56,311 nucleotides of DNA, taken from an uncultured Eubacterium sp. Its GTDB lineage: Bacteria; Bacillota; Clostridia; Lachnospirales; Lachnospiraceae. The DNA lies in NCBI GenBank assembly GCA_958446835.1, contig CAUCXT010000017.1, forward strand, positions 1 through 56,311, written 5' to 3'. Under the pieces are notes generated by a model, which saw nothing but the letters and a program-made list of their open reading frames with translations, searched no databases and was not told where the DNA came from. Numbering within the stretch: position 1 is the stretch's first letter; each line of letters starts with the position of its first letter. A program made the position numbers and the translations under genes. Positions 41,943 through 51,661 of the stretch are shown here, piece by piece.

Positions 41943-43640
41943 TTATTGCTTTTTATTGAAATGAGCAACCTTGAATTTTCTGATAAGCTCCTCAAGTGCT
42001 GTAGCCTGTTCACTCATCTGCTGGCTTGAAGCAGCACATTCCTGTGATGTCGCTGAGTTAGTCTGAATTACATCATTAACCTGCTCAACACCTTCCTTTA
42101 TCTGCTCAAATGACTGATTCTGACCCGAAAGCTCATCCGCAACATTGTTGACTTCCTTAGTTATAACTGCTGAACCCTCAACAACACTGCTAAGATTCTT
42201 AGCGGCTTCATCCGCTGCAACCTTACCATTCTCAACCGCATTTACGGAAGACTGTATAAGTGTGGCAGATTCCTTTGCTGCCTGTGCACTCTGCGCTGCA
42301 AGCATTGAAACCTGATCTGCTACAACTGCGAAACCTCTTCCTGCGTCTCCTGCTCTGGCTGCCTCTATCGAAGCATTAAGCGCAAGAAGATTGGTCTGCG
42401 AGGCAATATCATTGATTGTCTCAATAATCTTCTCAATCTCATTGGAAGTCTTGCTTATCTCATCCATGGATTCTATCATCTTATCCATCTTTTCATTACT
42501 GTCTAAAATCTCTTTTCCGAAGTTTTCAACCTTCTTGCTGATTGTCTTAACATTCTCAGCATTACGTGAAACACGTTCTGCCACAGTCTCTATGGTAGCT
42601 GTGAGCTCCTGTGTAACACCTGCCTGCTCCGTAGCTCCCTGTGCAAGATCATTAGAACCCTGTGCAACCTGCTCGGCTCCCGCCTTAACCTGATCTGCTG
42701 CTCTCTGAATACCCTTAACGGTATGTGCCATGCTCTCCTCGAATTTCATAAAGGAATCTAAGATACCTATGAAATCACCCTTCCATTCAACCTGTGGCTG
42801 AACATCAAAGTTGCCATCTGAAAATTCCTTCATCGCACGAGCTATATCATCCACATACGAACTTAATATTTCTATCGAAAGTCTGAGTGAATCTGCAAGA
42901 TCCCCAATCTCATCTGAGGCAACTACATCCACACTGCTGTGAAGATTGCCATTGGACAACTCACGAGCTGCACCATCAAGCTTCTTTATAGGCTCCACAA
43001 TCGTCTGGACAATATTATTTCCAAGCTTAACCGCTATAATGACAGCAACAACGATAAAAAGAATAATCGCTACAATACTTGAAATAACCGATACAAAAAT
43101 CTCAGCTACAGCCTGATTTGTAAGCTTATCCGTAAGCTCATCAATACTGTCCGATAAATCAAGAACACCATTAAGTGCCGGTGCACATTGCTCTAATATC
43201 ATGTGCTGTGCATTCTCTTTATTGCCATTCTCTATTTCTTTCATAATTGAATACGCAACATCTCCCCATGACGTCAACGCATTAGCATACTCATTATATA
43301 CAGACTCATCAAGAACACCTGTAGCCTTAAGTGCAGACAGCTGTGTTCCTATATCAGCTATATTCTCCTCCACACCTGCCCTATAATTGCTGTATGTAGA
43401 GCTATCACTGTTCATTGCCATCTCTCTTATATTTCTTGCGGCAATATTGATATCAATTATACTCTGCTTAGCTGCTGTATCAGCAGCGCTTACTGTACTG
43501 ATATAGCTTCTGAATCTGCCAAATACAATACCGGACCCCAAAATATTAAGCAATCCCGACACCACCATAATGGCAATTACAGCTCTGTACCCATAGTGCA
43601 GTCTTTTTCCCAATTTCATCTTCTTAAGTCTATCTAACAT
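41943..43640 (-). CDS. Methyl-accepting chemotaxis protein with four-helix-bundle-type sensor
   Basis: The 565-residue receptor starts MLDRLKKMKLGKRL with a membrane segment at about 17-40. An extracytoplasmic helical sensor (about 40-175) contains MAMNSDSSTYSNYR and NKENAQHMI, resembling a four-helix-bundle sensor. A second membrane segment lies at about 180-205, followed by HAMP and the signalling domain with tip IEAARAGDAGRGFAVVA. The ATG at 43640 follows GGAGG; the longer reading from 43682 does not have a good site. It is divergent from the REC-GGDEF gene. The ligand is unknown. Confidence 0.92.
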   Translation of the reverse strand: MLDRLKKMKLGKRLHYGYRAVIAIMVVSGLLNILGSGIVFGRFRSYISTVSAADTAAKQSIIDINIAARNIREMAMNSDSSTYSNYRAGVEENIADIGTQLSALKATGVLDESVYNEYANALTSWGDVAYSIMKEIENGNKENAQHMILEQCAPALNGVLDLSDSIDELTDKLTNQAVAEIFVSVISSIVAIILFIVVAVIIAVKLGNNIVQTIVEPIKKLDGAARELSNGNLHSSVDVVASDEIGDLADSLRLSIEILSSYVDDIARAMKEFSDGNFDVQPQVEWKGDFIGILDSFMKFEESMAHTVKGIQRAADQVKAGAEQVAQGSNDLAQGATEQAGVTQELTATIETVAERVSRNAENVKTISKKVENFGKEILDSNEKMDKMIESMDEISKTSNEIEKIIETINDIASQTNLLALNASIEAARAGDAGRGFAVVADQVSMLAAQSAQAAKESATLIQSSVNAVENGKVAADEAAKNLSSVVEGSAVITKEVNNVADELSGQNQSFEQIKEGVEQVNDVIQTNSATSQECAASSQQMSEQATALEELIRKFKVAHFNKKQ

Positions 43641-43913
43641 ACCAATTCCTCCTCTTAAATAGTCCCTTAGTACTAATTCCATTGTTTTTATTTTATCAAT
43701 CTATGTCATAAAGTCAATAACCGAATAATATTTCTTTACCGAATTTTTGCCAAAACAAGGTACTTTTTTACCAAAATTTAAAAAATCATGGAAAATGGAT
43801 TAAAAAATGATATTATAAAATGGTTATACAGTAATATTACTAAAAAATTAAAATGATTTATACCACTTATATATTTATAAAGATAGATTTATTTTTACAA
43901 AAAGGAGTTTATA

Positions 43914-45221
43914 ATGGATTATTCAAAAGAGACAATACTTATAGTCGATGATACACGTCTTCAGCGTACAGTAATTAAAAAACTTTTTGGTGAACATTTC
44001 AATCTCCTTGAAGCTGCTTCGGGTGAAGAATGTCTGAAAATCATACAGGAAAACACTGCTGATATAGATTTAATACTACTTGATCTTGTAATGCCCGGCA
44101 TTGACGGATTCGAGGTTCTGCGCCGCAGACAGAATATGCAGGAATTTCTTGACATTCCTGTTATTGTTCTCACAACAAATGACAGCCACTATATACAGGC
44201 AAAAGCATACGAACTTGGAGCGAATGATTTTCTTACCAAACCAATTGATGAAAAGACCGCTCTTTCAAGAATCAACAATTTGCTTAAGTCCAAGCGAAGA
44301 GTCCGTGCACTCATTCAAAAATCCGAGGAATTACAGATTAAGTCCGAACTGGATGAAATGACAAGACTGTATAACAAGGCAACAACCCTCAGTATTATCA
44401 CTGATACACTTACAAGGTATTCCAATGAGCGTCACGCACTTCTGGCGGTTGACATAGATAATTTTAAGGCTATCAATGATGTGTACGGACATACCGTAGG
44501 CGACCATACCATCTCAATCGTCGCAGGCGTTATCGCATCACAGTTTACAGGAAGTGATATTGTCGGCAGAATCGGCGGTGATGAGTTTGTCGTGTTTATC
44601 CGCAATGTAGGCTCCAAAAACGAAGTCTACGATAAAGCCAAAGCCCTTGTGAATATCATATCAGCCAAGGAAAATCTGTCCATACCGGATAATGTCACAA
44701 TAAGCGTCGGTCTTGTATTCTCAGATGGCAGTGAAACAGAATATTCAGAGCTTTTTGCCAAGGCAGATGAAGCACTCTATGCTTCAAAGCATTCAGGCAA
44801 GTCATGCTACAGTGAATACGGCATAGGTGTCGCTGAACATATCAGCCACAAGCAGACTGTCCTTGTATTCACCAACTCAAGAAATGTGCTGAGTATGCTT
44901 GAATTTGCATGCGAACCGCGCTGCAGCATAAAGCCCGTAAGCTCTGTCACTGAAATCGGCGGTGTACTGGCTGAATGTGAAGAAAGCCCTATCTGTATCT
45001 GCATAGATATTTCAGACGAGAAGGACAATGGCACAGCACTTCTTCGCATGCTTAACAGCCTTTCCTTAGACAATGTTTCTATTGTGGTCATCTGCCACGA
45101 AGGGAATATGGCACAGATCCGCGCAGCGGCAGGTTATACATCAACAAAAGACATTCTGTATTCCCCATTGGAGACTGCTACATTAAAGCGCCGGGTTGAT
45201 GAATATTTAAAAGGAATCTAA
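43914..45221 (+). CDS. Response regulator diguanylate cyclase (REC-GGDEF) with C-terminal receiver-like domain
   Basis: The 435-residue protein has a receiver domain (1-125) with D12-D13, phospho-acceptor D57 and the TKP motif near 108. A GGDEF domain follows (145-300) with an intact GGDEF at 221-225, so it can make cyclic-di-GMP from GTP. The inhibitory-site arginine of the RxxD motif is replaced by Thr, so product inhibition may be absent. Residues 305-435 look like a second receiver fold (QTVLVFTNSRNVLSML..., then ICIDIS) with incomplete acidic residues. AAAGGAG precedes the ATG. The architecture recalls PleD in reverse order. Confidence 0.9.
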   Translation: MDYSKETILIVDDTRLQRTVIKKLFGEHFNLLEAASGEECLKIIQENTADIDLILLDLVMPGIDGFEVLRRRQNMQEFLDIPVIVLTTNDSHYIQAKAYELGANDFLTKPIDEKTALSRINNLLKSKRRVRALIQKSEELQIKSELDEMTRLYNKATTLSIITDTLTRYSNERHALLAVDIDNFKAINDVYGHTVGDHTISIVAGVIASQFTGSDIVGRIGGDEFVVFIRNVGSKNEVYDKAKALVNIISAKENLSIPDNVTISVGLVFSDGSETEYSELFAKADEALYASKHSGKSCYSEYGIGVAEHISHKQTVLVFTNSRNVLSMLEFACEPRCSIKPVSSVTEIGGVLAECEESPICICIDISDEKDNGTALLRMLNSLSLDNVSIVVICHEGNMAQIRAAAGYTSTKDILYSPLETATLKRRVDEYLKGI

Positions 45222-45243
45222 AATATAATCTATAATGAACAAA

Positions 45244-45291
45244 AATGGTCTGCATCTTTATCCCGGTTGTGGGACACAAATGCAGACCATT
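45244..45291. terminator. Bidirectional terminator between convergent genes
   Basis: AATGGTCTGCAT (45244-45255) pairs perfectly with ATGCAGACCATT (45280-45291). It lies between the REC-GGDEF gene and the convergent glycosyltransferase gene. Confidence 0.82.
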
Positions 45292-45308
45292 CTATTATAT
45301 TCAACACA

Positions 45309-46886
45309 TTATTTTTCCATACTTGCAATATAATAATTAAGACCGTTTCGTGTAAAAAGCAGCTCTCTCTGTGCAAATTTTCCCGTACTCAAAATATAAT
45401 AATACAGACCGATATCCGCTCTGTCACCGTTTCCGTCACCATCATCCTTCGCAACTATTATGAACTGTTCGGCATTTACAAGCACAGCTTCACCATTTTG
45501 TTCATAATTCTCTGTCACTCTGATGACATCTGAGGCAAGCAGGAAATCAGAAAGCACACCGGACACCTCAATCGGCTCGCCTCCGACTATGATATACGGT
45601 ATCTGTCCATAGCCCTCAAGTGTGGCAAGCTGTTCATCATAGATTCTTCCTGAGCCGTAGTAATCTATATCGAAGCCATTCACGGAAATAGCAATAGCTC
45701 CGGCAAGCAGAATAACCTGTGCAATTATCTTCGCCACATCCTTGTGAAGCAATGATACAAGTCCATACACGCATATAATAATCACAAGTATCTCTATCAT
45801 ATCGACAGGATAATAATATCTCGTCGAATTTACAGGGCTTACATACCTTACAATCCCTGCGTACATCATTGCTGTGACTGTCAGCTTTACAACTATTTCC
45901 TTAAGCTTAGGAAACTCTTTTTTGATTCCCGGAACAGCCAGAAATGCGATTATCAGCACTGGAACCGCCCACTCTGCGACCTTATAGCCCCAAGAGAATA
46001 TGGACATCTGCATTATGACAAGCCCATCTAACATAAGCGGTATATTGCTGAATACATTCACGCTTCTGTCCACCATCGATGACGAAATGAATCTCTTAAG
46101 AATCGCCTCTATCCAGAAATTCCACACAAGCGTTGACAGCGCAACCGCAAAAATCATCGCCCCAAGGTAAAACATGATATCCTTATATCTTTTATTGATA
46201 CAGTCATATACCGCCTCTATAATGAAAAACATTATTCCGAACAGTGCAAAATAATACTGCGTCAGAAATCCTGCCGCCGTGGCAATCCCCAGCCAGAAAT
46301 AGCGCATGAGGCTTCGATTTTCCCTGTCCGTCAGCAATATATTTACATACACGAATGCCGCAAGCGCGAAGGTCATCATCATGTACATTCGAATCACCGT
46401 CATGGCGGACAATGTGCTCTTATTGGTCACATAAATCATCACAGTCATAAATGACAACATGGACGAATTAAAAATCTTAGTCATTGTCAGCCATATAAAG
46501 ACCACCGTCCCCATGAAAAAGATGAAATTGACCGCCAGCCCCGTCCATTTGCTGAAATGATTCCCACTTATAACCGATGATATATAAAACATCACATAAT
46601 AAAGCGGCGGATGCACATAATCCTGCTTCACCATGGCAATCGTCTGCCTTAAGCTGTCTGTACTACTGTGTGTAAGCTTGTCTAAAACCTGTTCATGGCT
46701 GTACCACTGATTCTCCGTAAACTGATACAGCGGACTGTCCGAATTGGTTATCGTATAGCTGAACATCTCATCGCAGAACTGTATCCTCTTGCCTGATGCC
46801 GCTACAAAAAAGATAACCGCGGATATGACAAGTGCCGCGCAGAACAAGATATAATCTGTTGTTTTACTCTTCCGTAAAATATTCAT
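45309..46886 (-). CDS. Membrane glycosyltransferase-like protein (GT39/ArnT-type GT-C fold)
   Basis: The 525-residue protein has about ten to twelve membrane segments. After the first segment the extracytoplasmic loop has FCDEMFSYT (about 37-45), the DE-type acidic motif where GT-C enzymes bind the sugar donor, and later DYVHPPLYYVMFY, a hallmark of the GT39/ArnT group. It probably moves a sugar from a lipid carrier to a protein, polymer or lipid on the outer face. AAGGAG precedes the ATG. The gene stands alone and no glycan locus surrounds it, so acceptor and donor are unknown. Confidence 0.8.
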   Translation of the reverse strand: MNILRKSKTTDYILFCAALVISAVIFFVAASGKRIQFCDEMFSYTITNSDSPLYQFTENQWYSHEQVLDKLTHSSTDSLRQTIAMVKQDYVHPPLYYVMFYISSVISGNHFSKWTGLAVNFIFFMGTVVFIWLTMTKIFNSSMLSFMTVMIYVTNKSTLSAMTVIRMYMMMTFALAAFVYVNILLTDRENRSLMRYFWLGIATAAGFLTQYYFALFGIMFFIIEAVYDCINKRYKDIMFYLGAMIFAVALSTLVWNFWIEAILKRFISSSMVDRSVNVFSNIPLMLDGLVIMQMSIFSWGYKVAEWAVPVLIIAFLAVPGIKKEFPKLKEIVVKLTVTAMMYAGIVRYVSPVNSTRYYYPVDMIEILVIIICVYGLVSLLHKDVAKIIAQVILLAGAIAISVNGFDIDYYGSGRIYDEQLATLEGYGQIPYIIVGGEPIEVSGVLSDFLLASDVIRVTENYEQNGEAVLVNAEQFIIVAKDDGDGNGDRADIGLYYYILSTGKFAQRELLFTRNGLNYYIASMEK

Positions 46887-46992
46887 AGGGGTGCTCCTTA
46901 ATCTGCTGATATATACACTACTCTAACACACACAATGTGATTTGTCATTGTAAATCATCGGAATATTGAGATTTTGTGTAGTCCTGGGCAAA

Positions 46993-47039
46993 AAAAATAC
47001 ATCCGTCGGCACTCTTTTAAATGCTTCGGATGTATTTTT
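46993..47039 (-). terminator. Terminator of the DUF362 gene
   Basis: AAAAATACATCCG (46993-47005) pairs with CGGATGTATTTTT (47027-47039). On the minus strand the stem runs into a T-tract. Confidence 0.88.
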
Positions 47040-47064
47040 TATTCTTCATAATCTGTGAAAAATA

Positions 47065-48111
47065 TTATTTTACAAGCTTGTTTCTCCCCGCAAATGTGTT
47101 GAACTTATCAGGTGTCCACACAGGCTCAATGCCCCTTGTGATATCCTCCACAGTAATCTCAGCGTCATTATTGTCGATATCGATTATGGTATAGAGGTCA
47201 TTGCCCATTCCAAGCTCCTTCATATAGGAGAGCTGTCTGAGTCCATGTCTTGTCTCAACGCGCTCTATCATCGCCTTTCCGCCGCCCTCAGGAAGATTGT
47301 AGATGACATCGACACATGCATTGTCGACCGCCAGTATATCGAAGCTTGCAAGTATTCCGACATCAGGTGTGACAACCGGCTCCGCCTCACAGCCTTCGCA
47401 GTCGCAGGATACCGACATATTTCTCATCACATTGATGTATGAAACATGACCTGCGAAGTGGTCAATCGTTCCCTTCGTGGACTCTGTCATTCTCTCCATG
47501 AACTCTTCCTTTGCGACACTCCACATATTGTCCGAACCCGGTGTTGTGTGAATCTCACCCTTTCCGATTCTTCCGTCTGCACAGCCGATTCCGATATTTT
47601 TGTTAGAACCGCCGAAGCCGCCCATCGTATGTCCTTTAAAGTGTGTGAGCACAAGAAGGGAATCATAGTTAGGAAGATTCTTTCCGACATGAATCTCATC
47701 AAGCCACTTGCCGCCCTTTACAGGGAATGTTGTGGCTCCGTCCTCATCAAGGATATCAACCGGGCAGAAGGTCCAGCCGTTAGTCTCAAGCGTCTTTCTG
47801 TGTGCCTCAGTTGTATATCTGCTTCCTTCATAATATGTATTCGTCTCTACAACGGTTGCCTCAGGCAGTCTGTCTGCGTACAGCTCCTTGACCCAAGGAC
47901 GCGGAATGATGTTAGGTCCCTCAGCCTCACCTGTATGGAGCTTGATTGCCACCTTTCCCTCAATTCCCTTTGACACACGGTCATATATCTTCTTAAGTCC
48001 CTCCGGAGATAAATCTCTGGTAAAATACACTATCGACTTCTCACCTGTTCTCTTGTCATAAGGTACATAAAGATTTCCGTCTTTTCCCGGTGTTGCATTC
48101 TTATCTGGCAT
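47065..48111 (-). CDS. DUF362 domain protein
   Basis: A 348-residue DUF362 protein. Recognisable stretches are VAIKLHTGEAEGPN, VVETNTYYEGSRYTTEAHR, LTHFKGHTMGGFGGSNKNIGIG and the cysteine group SVSCDCEGCE at about 235-244. Many DUF362 proteins carry ferredoxin-like cysteines, but a complete CxxCxxCxxxCP cluster motif is not visible here. Function is unknown; relatives are often annotated as Fe-S or uncharacterised. AAGGAGG lies 8 bases before the ATG at 48111; an upstream start at 48132 reads through this site. It is transcribed alone. Confidence 0.85.
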   Translation of the reverse strand: MPDKNATPGKDGNLYVPYDKRTGEKSIVYFTRDLSPEGLKKIYDRVSKGIEGKVAIKLHTGEAEGPNIIPRPWVKELYADRLPEATVVETNTYYEGSRYTTEAHRKTLETNGWTFCPVDILDEDGATTFPVKGGKWLDEIHVGKNLPNYDSLLVLTHFKGHTMGGFGGSNKNIGIGCADGRIGKGEIHTTPGSDNMWSVAKEEFMERMTESTKGTIDHFAGHVSYINVMRNMSVSCDCEGCEAEPVVTPDVGILASFDILAVDNACVDVIYNLPEGGGKAMIERVETRHGLRQLSYMKELGMGNDLYTIIDIDNNDAEITVEDITRGIEPVWTPDKFNTFAGRNKLVK

Positions 48112-48149
48112 TATAAATTCCTCCTTCAACATCTACTCTTTTCTCATAC

Positions 48150-48172
48150 GGAATATATCCATTATATATTCC
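48150..48172. promoter_or_regulatory. Inverted repeat upstream of the DUF362 gene
   Basis: GGAATATAT (48150-48158) pairs perfectly with ATATATTCC (48164-48172), 39 bases before the ATG. It may be an operator. The rest of the gap 48112-48456 holds no convincing gene; it contains only AT-rich sequence and the repeat at 48410. Confidence 0.45.
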
Positions 48173-48409
48173 ATTGTTAAAAACCACCCTCAACATCCGG
48201 TTCAAAAAACGTTTCCCTCTGTAAGCCAAATGCCACAAAAATGCCGGATGTCTATACAGCTTATATAGCCTATATCGGAATTATAATACCTAAACTTTAC
48301 TTTAGGTCAATAGGTTCATTGCAAAATACTGTCGGCAGCTCCTTATATTTAAGCGGCAGAGAAAGCCCCAGCCTCGTCTTATAGGAAATATGTATATCCT
48401 GATATTTCA

Positions 48410-48440
48410 TTGGGACACAGGGTCTGACCCCATGTCCCAA
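48410..48440. repeat. GGGACA-type palindromic repeat (R5)
   Basis: TTGGGACA (48410-48417) pairs with TGTCCCAA (48433-48440), with the core CAGGGTCTGACCCCA between them. It starts 17 bases beyond the stop of the Gfo/Idh gene. Confidence 0.82.
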
Positions 48441-48456
48441 CACATCTGCCGCGGCT

Positions 48457-49632
48457 TTATTTACGTGTCCACTGTGAGGTACTTCCGAAGCTTCCCTCAA
48501 TGCTCATTGATATTCCTTTATCCTCCTTATGTCTGGATGTCTTTCGCTTCTCATTTAAGAGCTCAAGGAACTTACTCTCATCAATAGGAAGAGATACCGT
48601 CTGTCCAAGCCATGATGAGAGGTACATAGCGTTGGAAATCATCAGACCGTTGATTCCTTCGCGCCCATCCGCTACAAGCGGTGTTCCAGCCTTTATATGG
48701 TTTGCAAAGGCGTTTAAAACACCCACATGCTGTGGATTCTCTCCATCTGTTTCAACGTCCTCTACGTTAATCTTAGGCATCGCATAGCCAATCTGGGCTG
48801 TCCTGCACCACTCTCTCTCGTCGGATTCAAGGCGGTAAAACTTAATGCTATTGTAGTCGCATACAAGTTTTCCAAGTGTTCCGGTAACCTCAAGACGGTT
48901 GGTGCCCGGAGCGTCTCCTGTTGTGGTTACGAACACTCCTGTTGCTCCGTTTTCAAACTCCATGTACGCAGTTACGTCATCCTCAACCTCGATGTCATGC
49001 CATTTGCCCTCATGGCAGAAGGCGTGAATCTTAACCGGCATGCCGAACATCCACTGTAGCAAATCAAGCTGGTGCGGGTCCTGATTTAGCAGTACTCCGC
49101 CGCCTTCGCCTGCCCATGTCGCTCTCCAATCTCCCGAATCATAGTAAAACTGTGTTCTGTACCAGTCGGTCACAATCCAGTTAACGCGCTTTAGCTGACC
49201 GATTGTGCCGTCCTCCACCATCTGCTTGATTTTGCGGTATACGCAGTTGGTTCTCTGGTTGAACATAAGACCGAATGTCAATTCCGGGTGCTTATCCGCC
49301 TCAGCAATCATTTCCCTCACCTGCAAGGTGTACACACCTGCCGGCTTCTCACACAGCACATGCATATTATTCTGCAATGCAAGAATTGTTAGCTCCGGGT
49401 GCTGATAATGCGGTACGGCAATCAGAACCGCCTCGCACACACCGCTTTTTATAAGGTCACTTCCTTCGCAGAAAATCTTAGCCCCCGGAACCTTCTCTGC
49501 CGCCCACTTGCGCCTACATTCCCTTCTGTCCGCAAGGGCAGCTATCTCAATATCAGGACATTTTCCTGTGAGAATATTATCAATATGCAGACTTGCAATT
49601 CCACCAACACCGACTATACCAAGCTTTAACAT
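48457..49632 (-). CDS. Gfo/Idh/MocA family NAD(P)-dependent oxidoreductase
   Basis: The 391-residue protein has an N-terminal Rossmann fold (KLGIVGVGGIASLH), the family EKP motif in HVLCEKPAGVY near residue 97, and an alpha/beta substrate domain with LNQDPHQLDLLQWMFG, where His and Asp are the usual catalytic pair. It would oxidise or reduce a sugar or cyclitol. The last 30 residues (KTSRHKEDKGISMSIEG...) are hydrophilic and unlike the family core. GGAG precedes the ATG. It lies 92 bases downstream of a sugar isomerase-like gene and is probably in the same operon. Confidence 0.9.
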   Translation of the reverse strand: MLKLGIVGVGGIASLHIDNILTGKCPDIEIAALADRRECRRKWAAEKVPGAKIFCEGSDLIKSGVCEAVLIAVPHYQHPELTILALQNNMHVLCEKPAGVYTLQVREMIAEADKHPELTFGLMFNQRTNCVYRKIKQMVEDGTIGQLKRVNWIVTDWYRTQFYYDSGDWRATWAGEGGGVLLNQDPHQLDLLQWMFGMPVKIHAFCHEGKWHDIEVEDDVTAYMEFENGATGVFVTTTGDAPGTNRLEVTGTLGKLVCDYNSIKFYRLESDEREWCRTAQIGYAMPKINVEDVETDGENPQHVGVLNAFANHIKAGTPLVADGREGINGLMISNAMYLSSWLGQTVSLPIDESKFLELLNEKRKTSRHKEDKGISMSIEGSFGSTSQWTRK

Positions 49633-49724
49633 TTTTCTTCTCCTCTCTGCTATGCCATGTTCTTAGGCAATTTCGAATTATAAATTTTACAATAAAAAAT
49701 CACCATTATCACATATTACATCTT

Positions 49725-50570
49725 CTATAAAATAATCTTTTTTAACGCCCCACACGCCGCATGGAACGCGGTTCTTGAATCCGGATAGCTCTCCCTATGT
49801 AAAAGTGATTCTGACTGCAGCGAACCAAGTCCGTTAAATATATGAAGATGCGGTTCAACTGTGAGTATCACTTCACCGCTTCGCGCCCTGTCGACGTCCC
49901 CAAGTATCTCCGGCAGATGTCCGTCACCTCTTCCGGCACTCACCACACTTCCGTCCTCCTTCATGGCGTCCTTTATATGGAAATATGTTATGGTATTCTT
50001 CTGAAGCCTATAAGCCTCAAGAGGGTCAACTCCACACTGGATATAGTTGGCAGGGTCAAACGCAGCCCCCATATCACCTCCGAAGTGCTTATACAAATCC
50101 ATACATCGCGTATCTGTATCTCCGTATATTCCTTTTTCATTCTCATGGACAAGCAAAATATTATTCTTTCCGGCAAGCTCAACCATCTTCTCAAGCCTTC
50201 TACACACCTCATCGCGATATTTTTCCGGCTCCTCACCCTGCGGCATATAGAAGCTGAACATGCGAATCCTGCCGCACTCCAATGCCTTGCACACCTCCAT
50301 CGACCTCGCAAACTTGTCAAAATGCTCATCAAACGAATCATTTATCCCTATCTTTCCATAGGGCGAACCAAGCGCCGAAAGCGTGACATGATGTGCCTCC
50401 AGCTTTTTATGAATCCTCACAGCATCCTCAACACCAAGCTCCGAACAGTTGATGCCGTCAACTCCCCTCAGCTCTATCATCCTGATATTCTCCTGCGCCA
50501 GCGCCTCCAACTGCTCATCTAAACCCGACGCCGCTTCATCAGCAAATGCAGATAATATAAATTCAGCCAT
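49725..50570 (-). CDS. Sugar phosphate isomerase/epimerase family TIM-barrel protein
   Basis: This 281-residue protein belongs to the xylose-isomerase-like TIM-barrel group. Visible blocks are SAFADEAASGLDEQLEALAQENI, IELRGVDGINCSEL, LVHENEKGIYG, AAFDPANYIQCG and HIKDA, giving the usual Glu, Asp and His metal ligands. Relatives isomerise or epimerise sugars or inositol intermediates and often work with Gfo/Idh dehydrogenases, as here. The ATG at 50570 follows GGAGG closely. It is divergent from the AraC regulator, which probably controls it. Confidence 0.87.
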   Translation of the reverse strand: MAEFILSAFADEAASGLDEQLEALAQENIRMIELRGVDGINCSELGVEDAVRIHKKLEAHHVTLSALGSPYGKIGINDSFDEHFDKFARSMEVCKALECGRIRMFSFYMPQGEEPEKYRDEVCRRLEKMVELAGKNNILLVHENEKGIYGDTDTRCMDLYKHFGGDMGAAFDPANYIQCGVDPLEAYRLQKNTITYFHIKDAMKEDGSVVSAGRGDGHLPEILGDVDRARSGEVILTVEPHLHIFNGLGSLQSESLLHRESYPDSRTAFHAACGALKKIIL

Positions 50571-50677
50571 AAAACCCTCCATTTTCACAGGCAGCCATTC
50601 CGTACCCTTAGGTTCCTGTATGTTTTTGTTGATTCCAGTTTATCTGCATTTTTTACTTGTCACCATACAATATATGC

Positions 50678-50706
50678 TTGAAACTATGTGATTCCTGCTC
50701 TATAAT
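50678..50706 (+). promoter_or_regulatory. Predicted promoter of the AraC regulator gene
   Basis: TTGAAA (50678-50683) and TATAAT (50701-50706) have a 17-base spacer. Confidence 0.6.
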
Positions 50707-50751
50707 TTATTTATAAATATAACTTAGAAATAATTATAAAAGGAGCTACGC

Positions 50752-51558
50752 ATGGACTACTTCGCACACTACGAAAAATCTCCAAGAATGTGGTCGCAGG
50801 GTCTACACGCCCACGATGATTATGAGATATATCTGCACCTTAGCGGCGGAAGATTTTACTGCATTGATGACACTGTTTTCAAGCTCTGCCCCAATCAACT
50901 GCTCATCATACCGCCTCTTCACATGCACGGCTTAGTCTGCGATCATGACCTCGTCAACTACGAACGCTGTTACCTGTATCTATCGCCTGAAATGCTTCAT
51001 AAATGCGGATTTGGAAAGATTGATTTAATAGAAATTATTGATAACGCCTATAAGAACAATATGCTTGTCAGGACACTTTCTGAGGAAAATGCCCTGCTTT
51101 TTCAGAAATATCTTAAAGAAATCGAAAAGGATTCCTGCGCAGACAGCCCGGCAGACCGGTTGGACATCTACTCAAAAATCCTCAAAATTTTACATATTAT
51201 GGCGTATTCCCTTGAACTGGCTCACCGTGAAACCTCTGTAGGTGTCCCGGACACACCAATGCACGATGTACTTCACTACATCAATGAACATTACACGGAG
51301 AACCTGACCATATCGTCAATCGGACAGCTTTTCCACCTTTCCGATTCATTTCTGTCGCACAAATTCAAGGAATACACCAACAAAGGAATCTACGAATATA
51401 TTCTGTACAAAAGAATATTAAAGGCAAAGGAGCTGATGTACAGCGATATCTCAATCACAGAAATTGCATTTACATGCGGCTTTGGCGATTACTCCAATTT
51501 TCTCCGAGCATTTAAAAAGATTACCGGGACATCTCCTAAAGAGTATCGGCGTAGCTAG
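50752..51558 (+). CDS. AraC family transcriptional regulator
   Basis: A 268-residue regulator with an N-terminal cupin (HAHDDYEIYLHLSGGRFY and IIPPLHMHGL) and a C-terminal double helix-turn-helix (about 168-268) with the family signature ending FSNFLRAFKK-like SNFLRAFKKITGTSPKEYR. It should bind a sugar-related ligand and activate nearby genes. Candidates are the divergent isomerase and oxidoreductase operon and the convergent GH43 gene. AAAGGAG precedes the ATG. Confidence 0.92.
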   Translation: MDYFAHYEKSPRMWSQGLHAHDDYEIYLHLSGGRFYCIDDTVFKLCPNQLLIIPPLHMHGLVCDHDLVNYERCYLYLSPEMLHKCGFGKIDLIEIIDNAYKNNMLVRTLSEENALLFQKYLKEIEKDSCADSPADRLDIYSKILKILHIMAYSLELAHRETSVGVPDTPMHDVLHYINEHYTENLTISSIGQLFHLSDSFLSHKFKEYTNKGIYEYILYKRILKAKELMYSDISITEIAFTCGFGDYSNFLRAFKKITGTSPKEYRRS

Positions 51559-51577
51559 GACATGACAGAGTGGGCAA

Positions 51578-51648
51578 CCAGACAGGGGCAGACACCATGT
51601 CTCAGCCACCGCCCATTGCAACACTCGTCTACTCTAATGCGTTAGAGT
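51578..51648. repeat. Degenerate GGGACA-type repeat (R6) and an 18-bp palindrome
   Basis: CAGACAGGGGCAGACACCATGTCTC lies at about 51579-51603 in the pattern of the other repeats but with imperfect arms; only the GACA/TGTC core still pairs. ACTCTAATGCGTTAGAGT (51631-51648) is a palindrome with one mismatch. Both lie between the convergent AraC and GH43 genes; the second may serve as a weak terminator. Confidence 0.45.
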
Positions 51649-51661
51649 CACTATCCGTACA

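Noticed and set aside
48297..48404. Short frame ending YKTRLGLSLPLKYKELPT and PTVFCNEPIDLK, possibly a gene remnant
   Set aside because: No family resemblance I can name, no ribosome binding site and a repeat at its 5' side; too weak to list.
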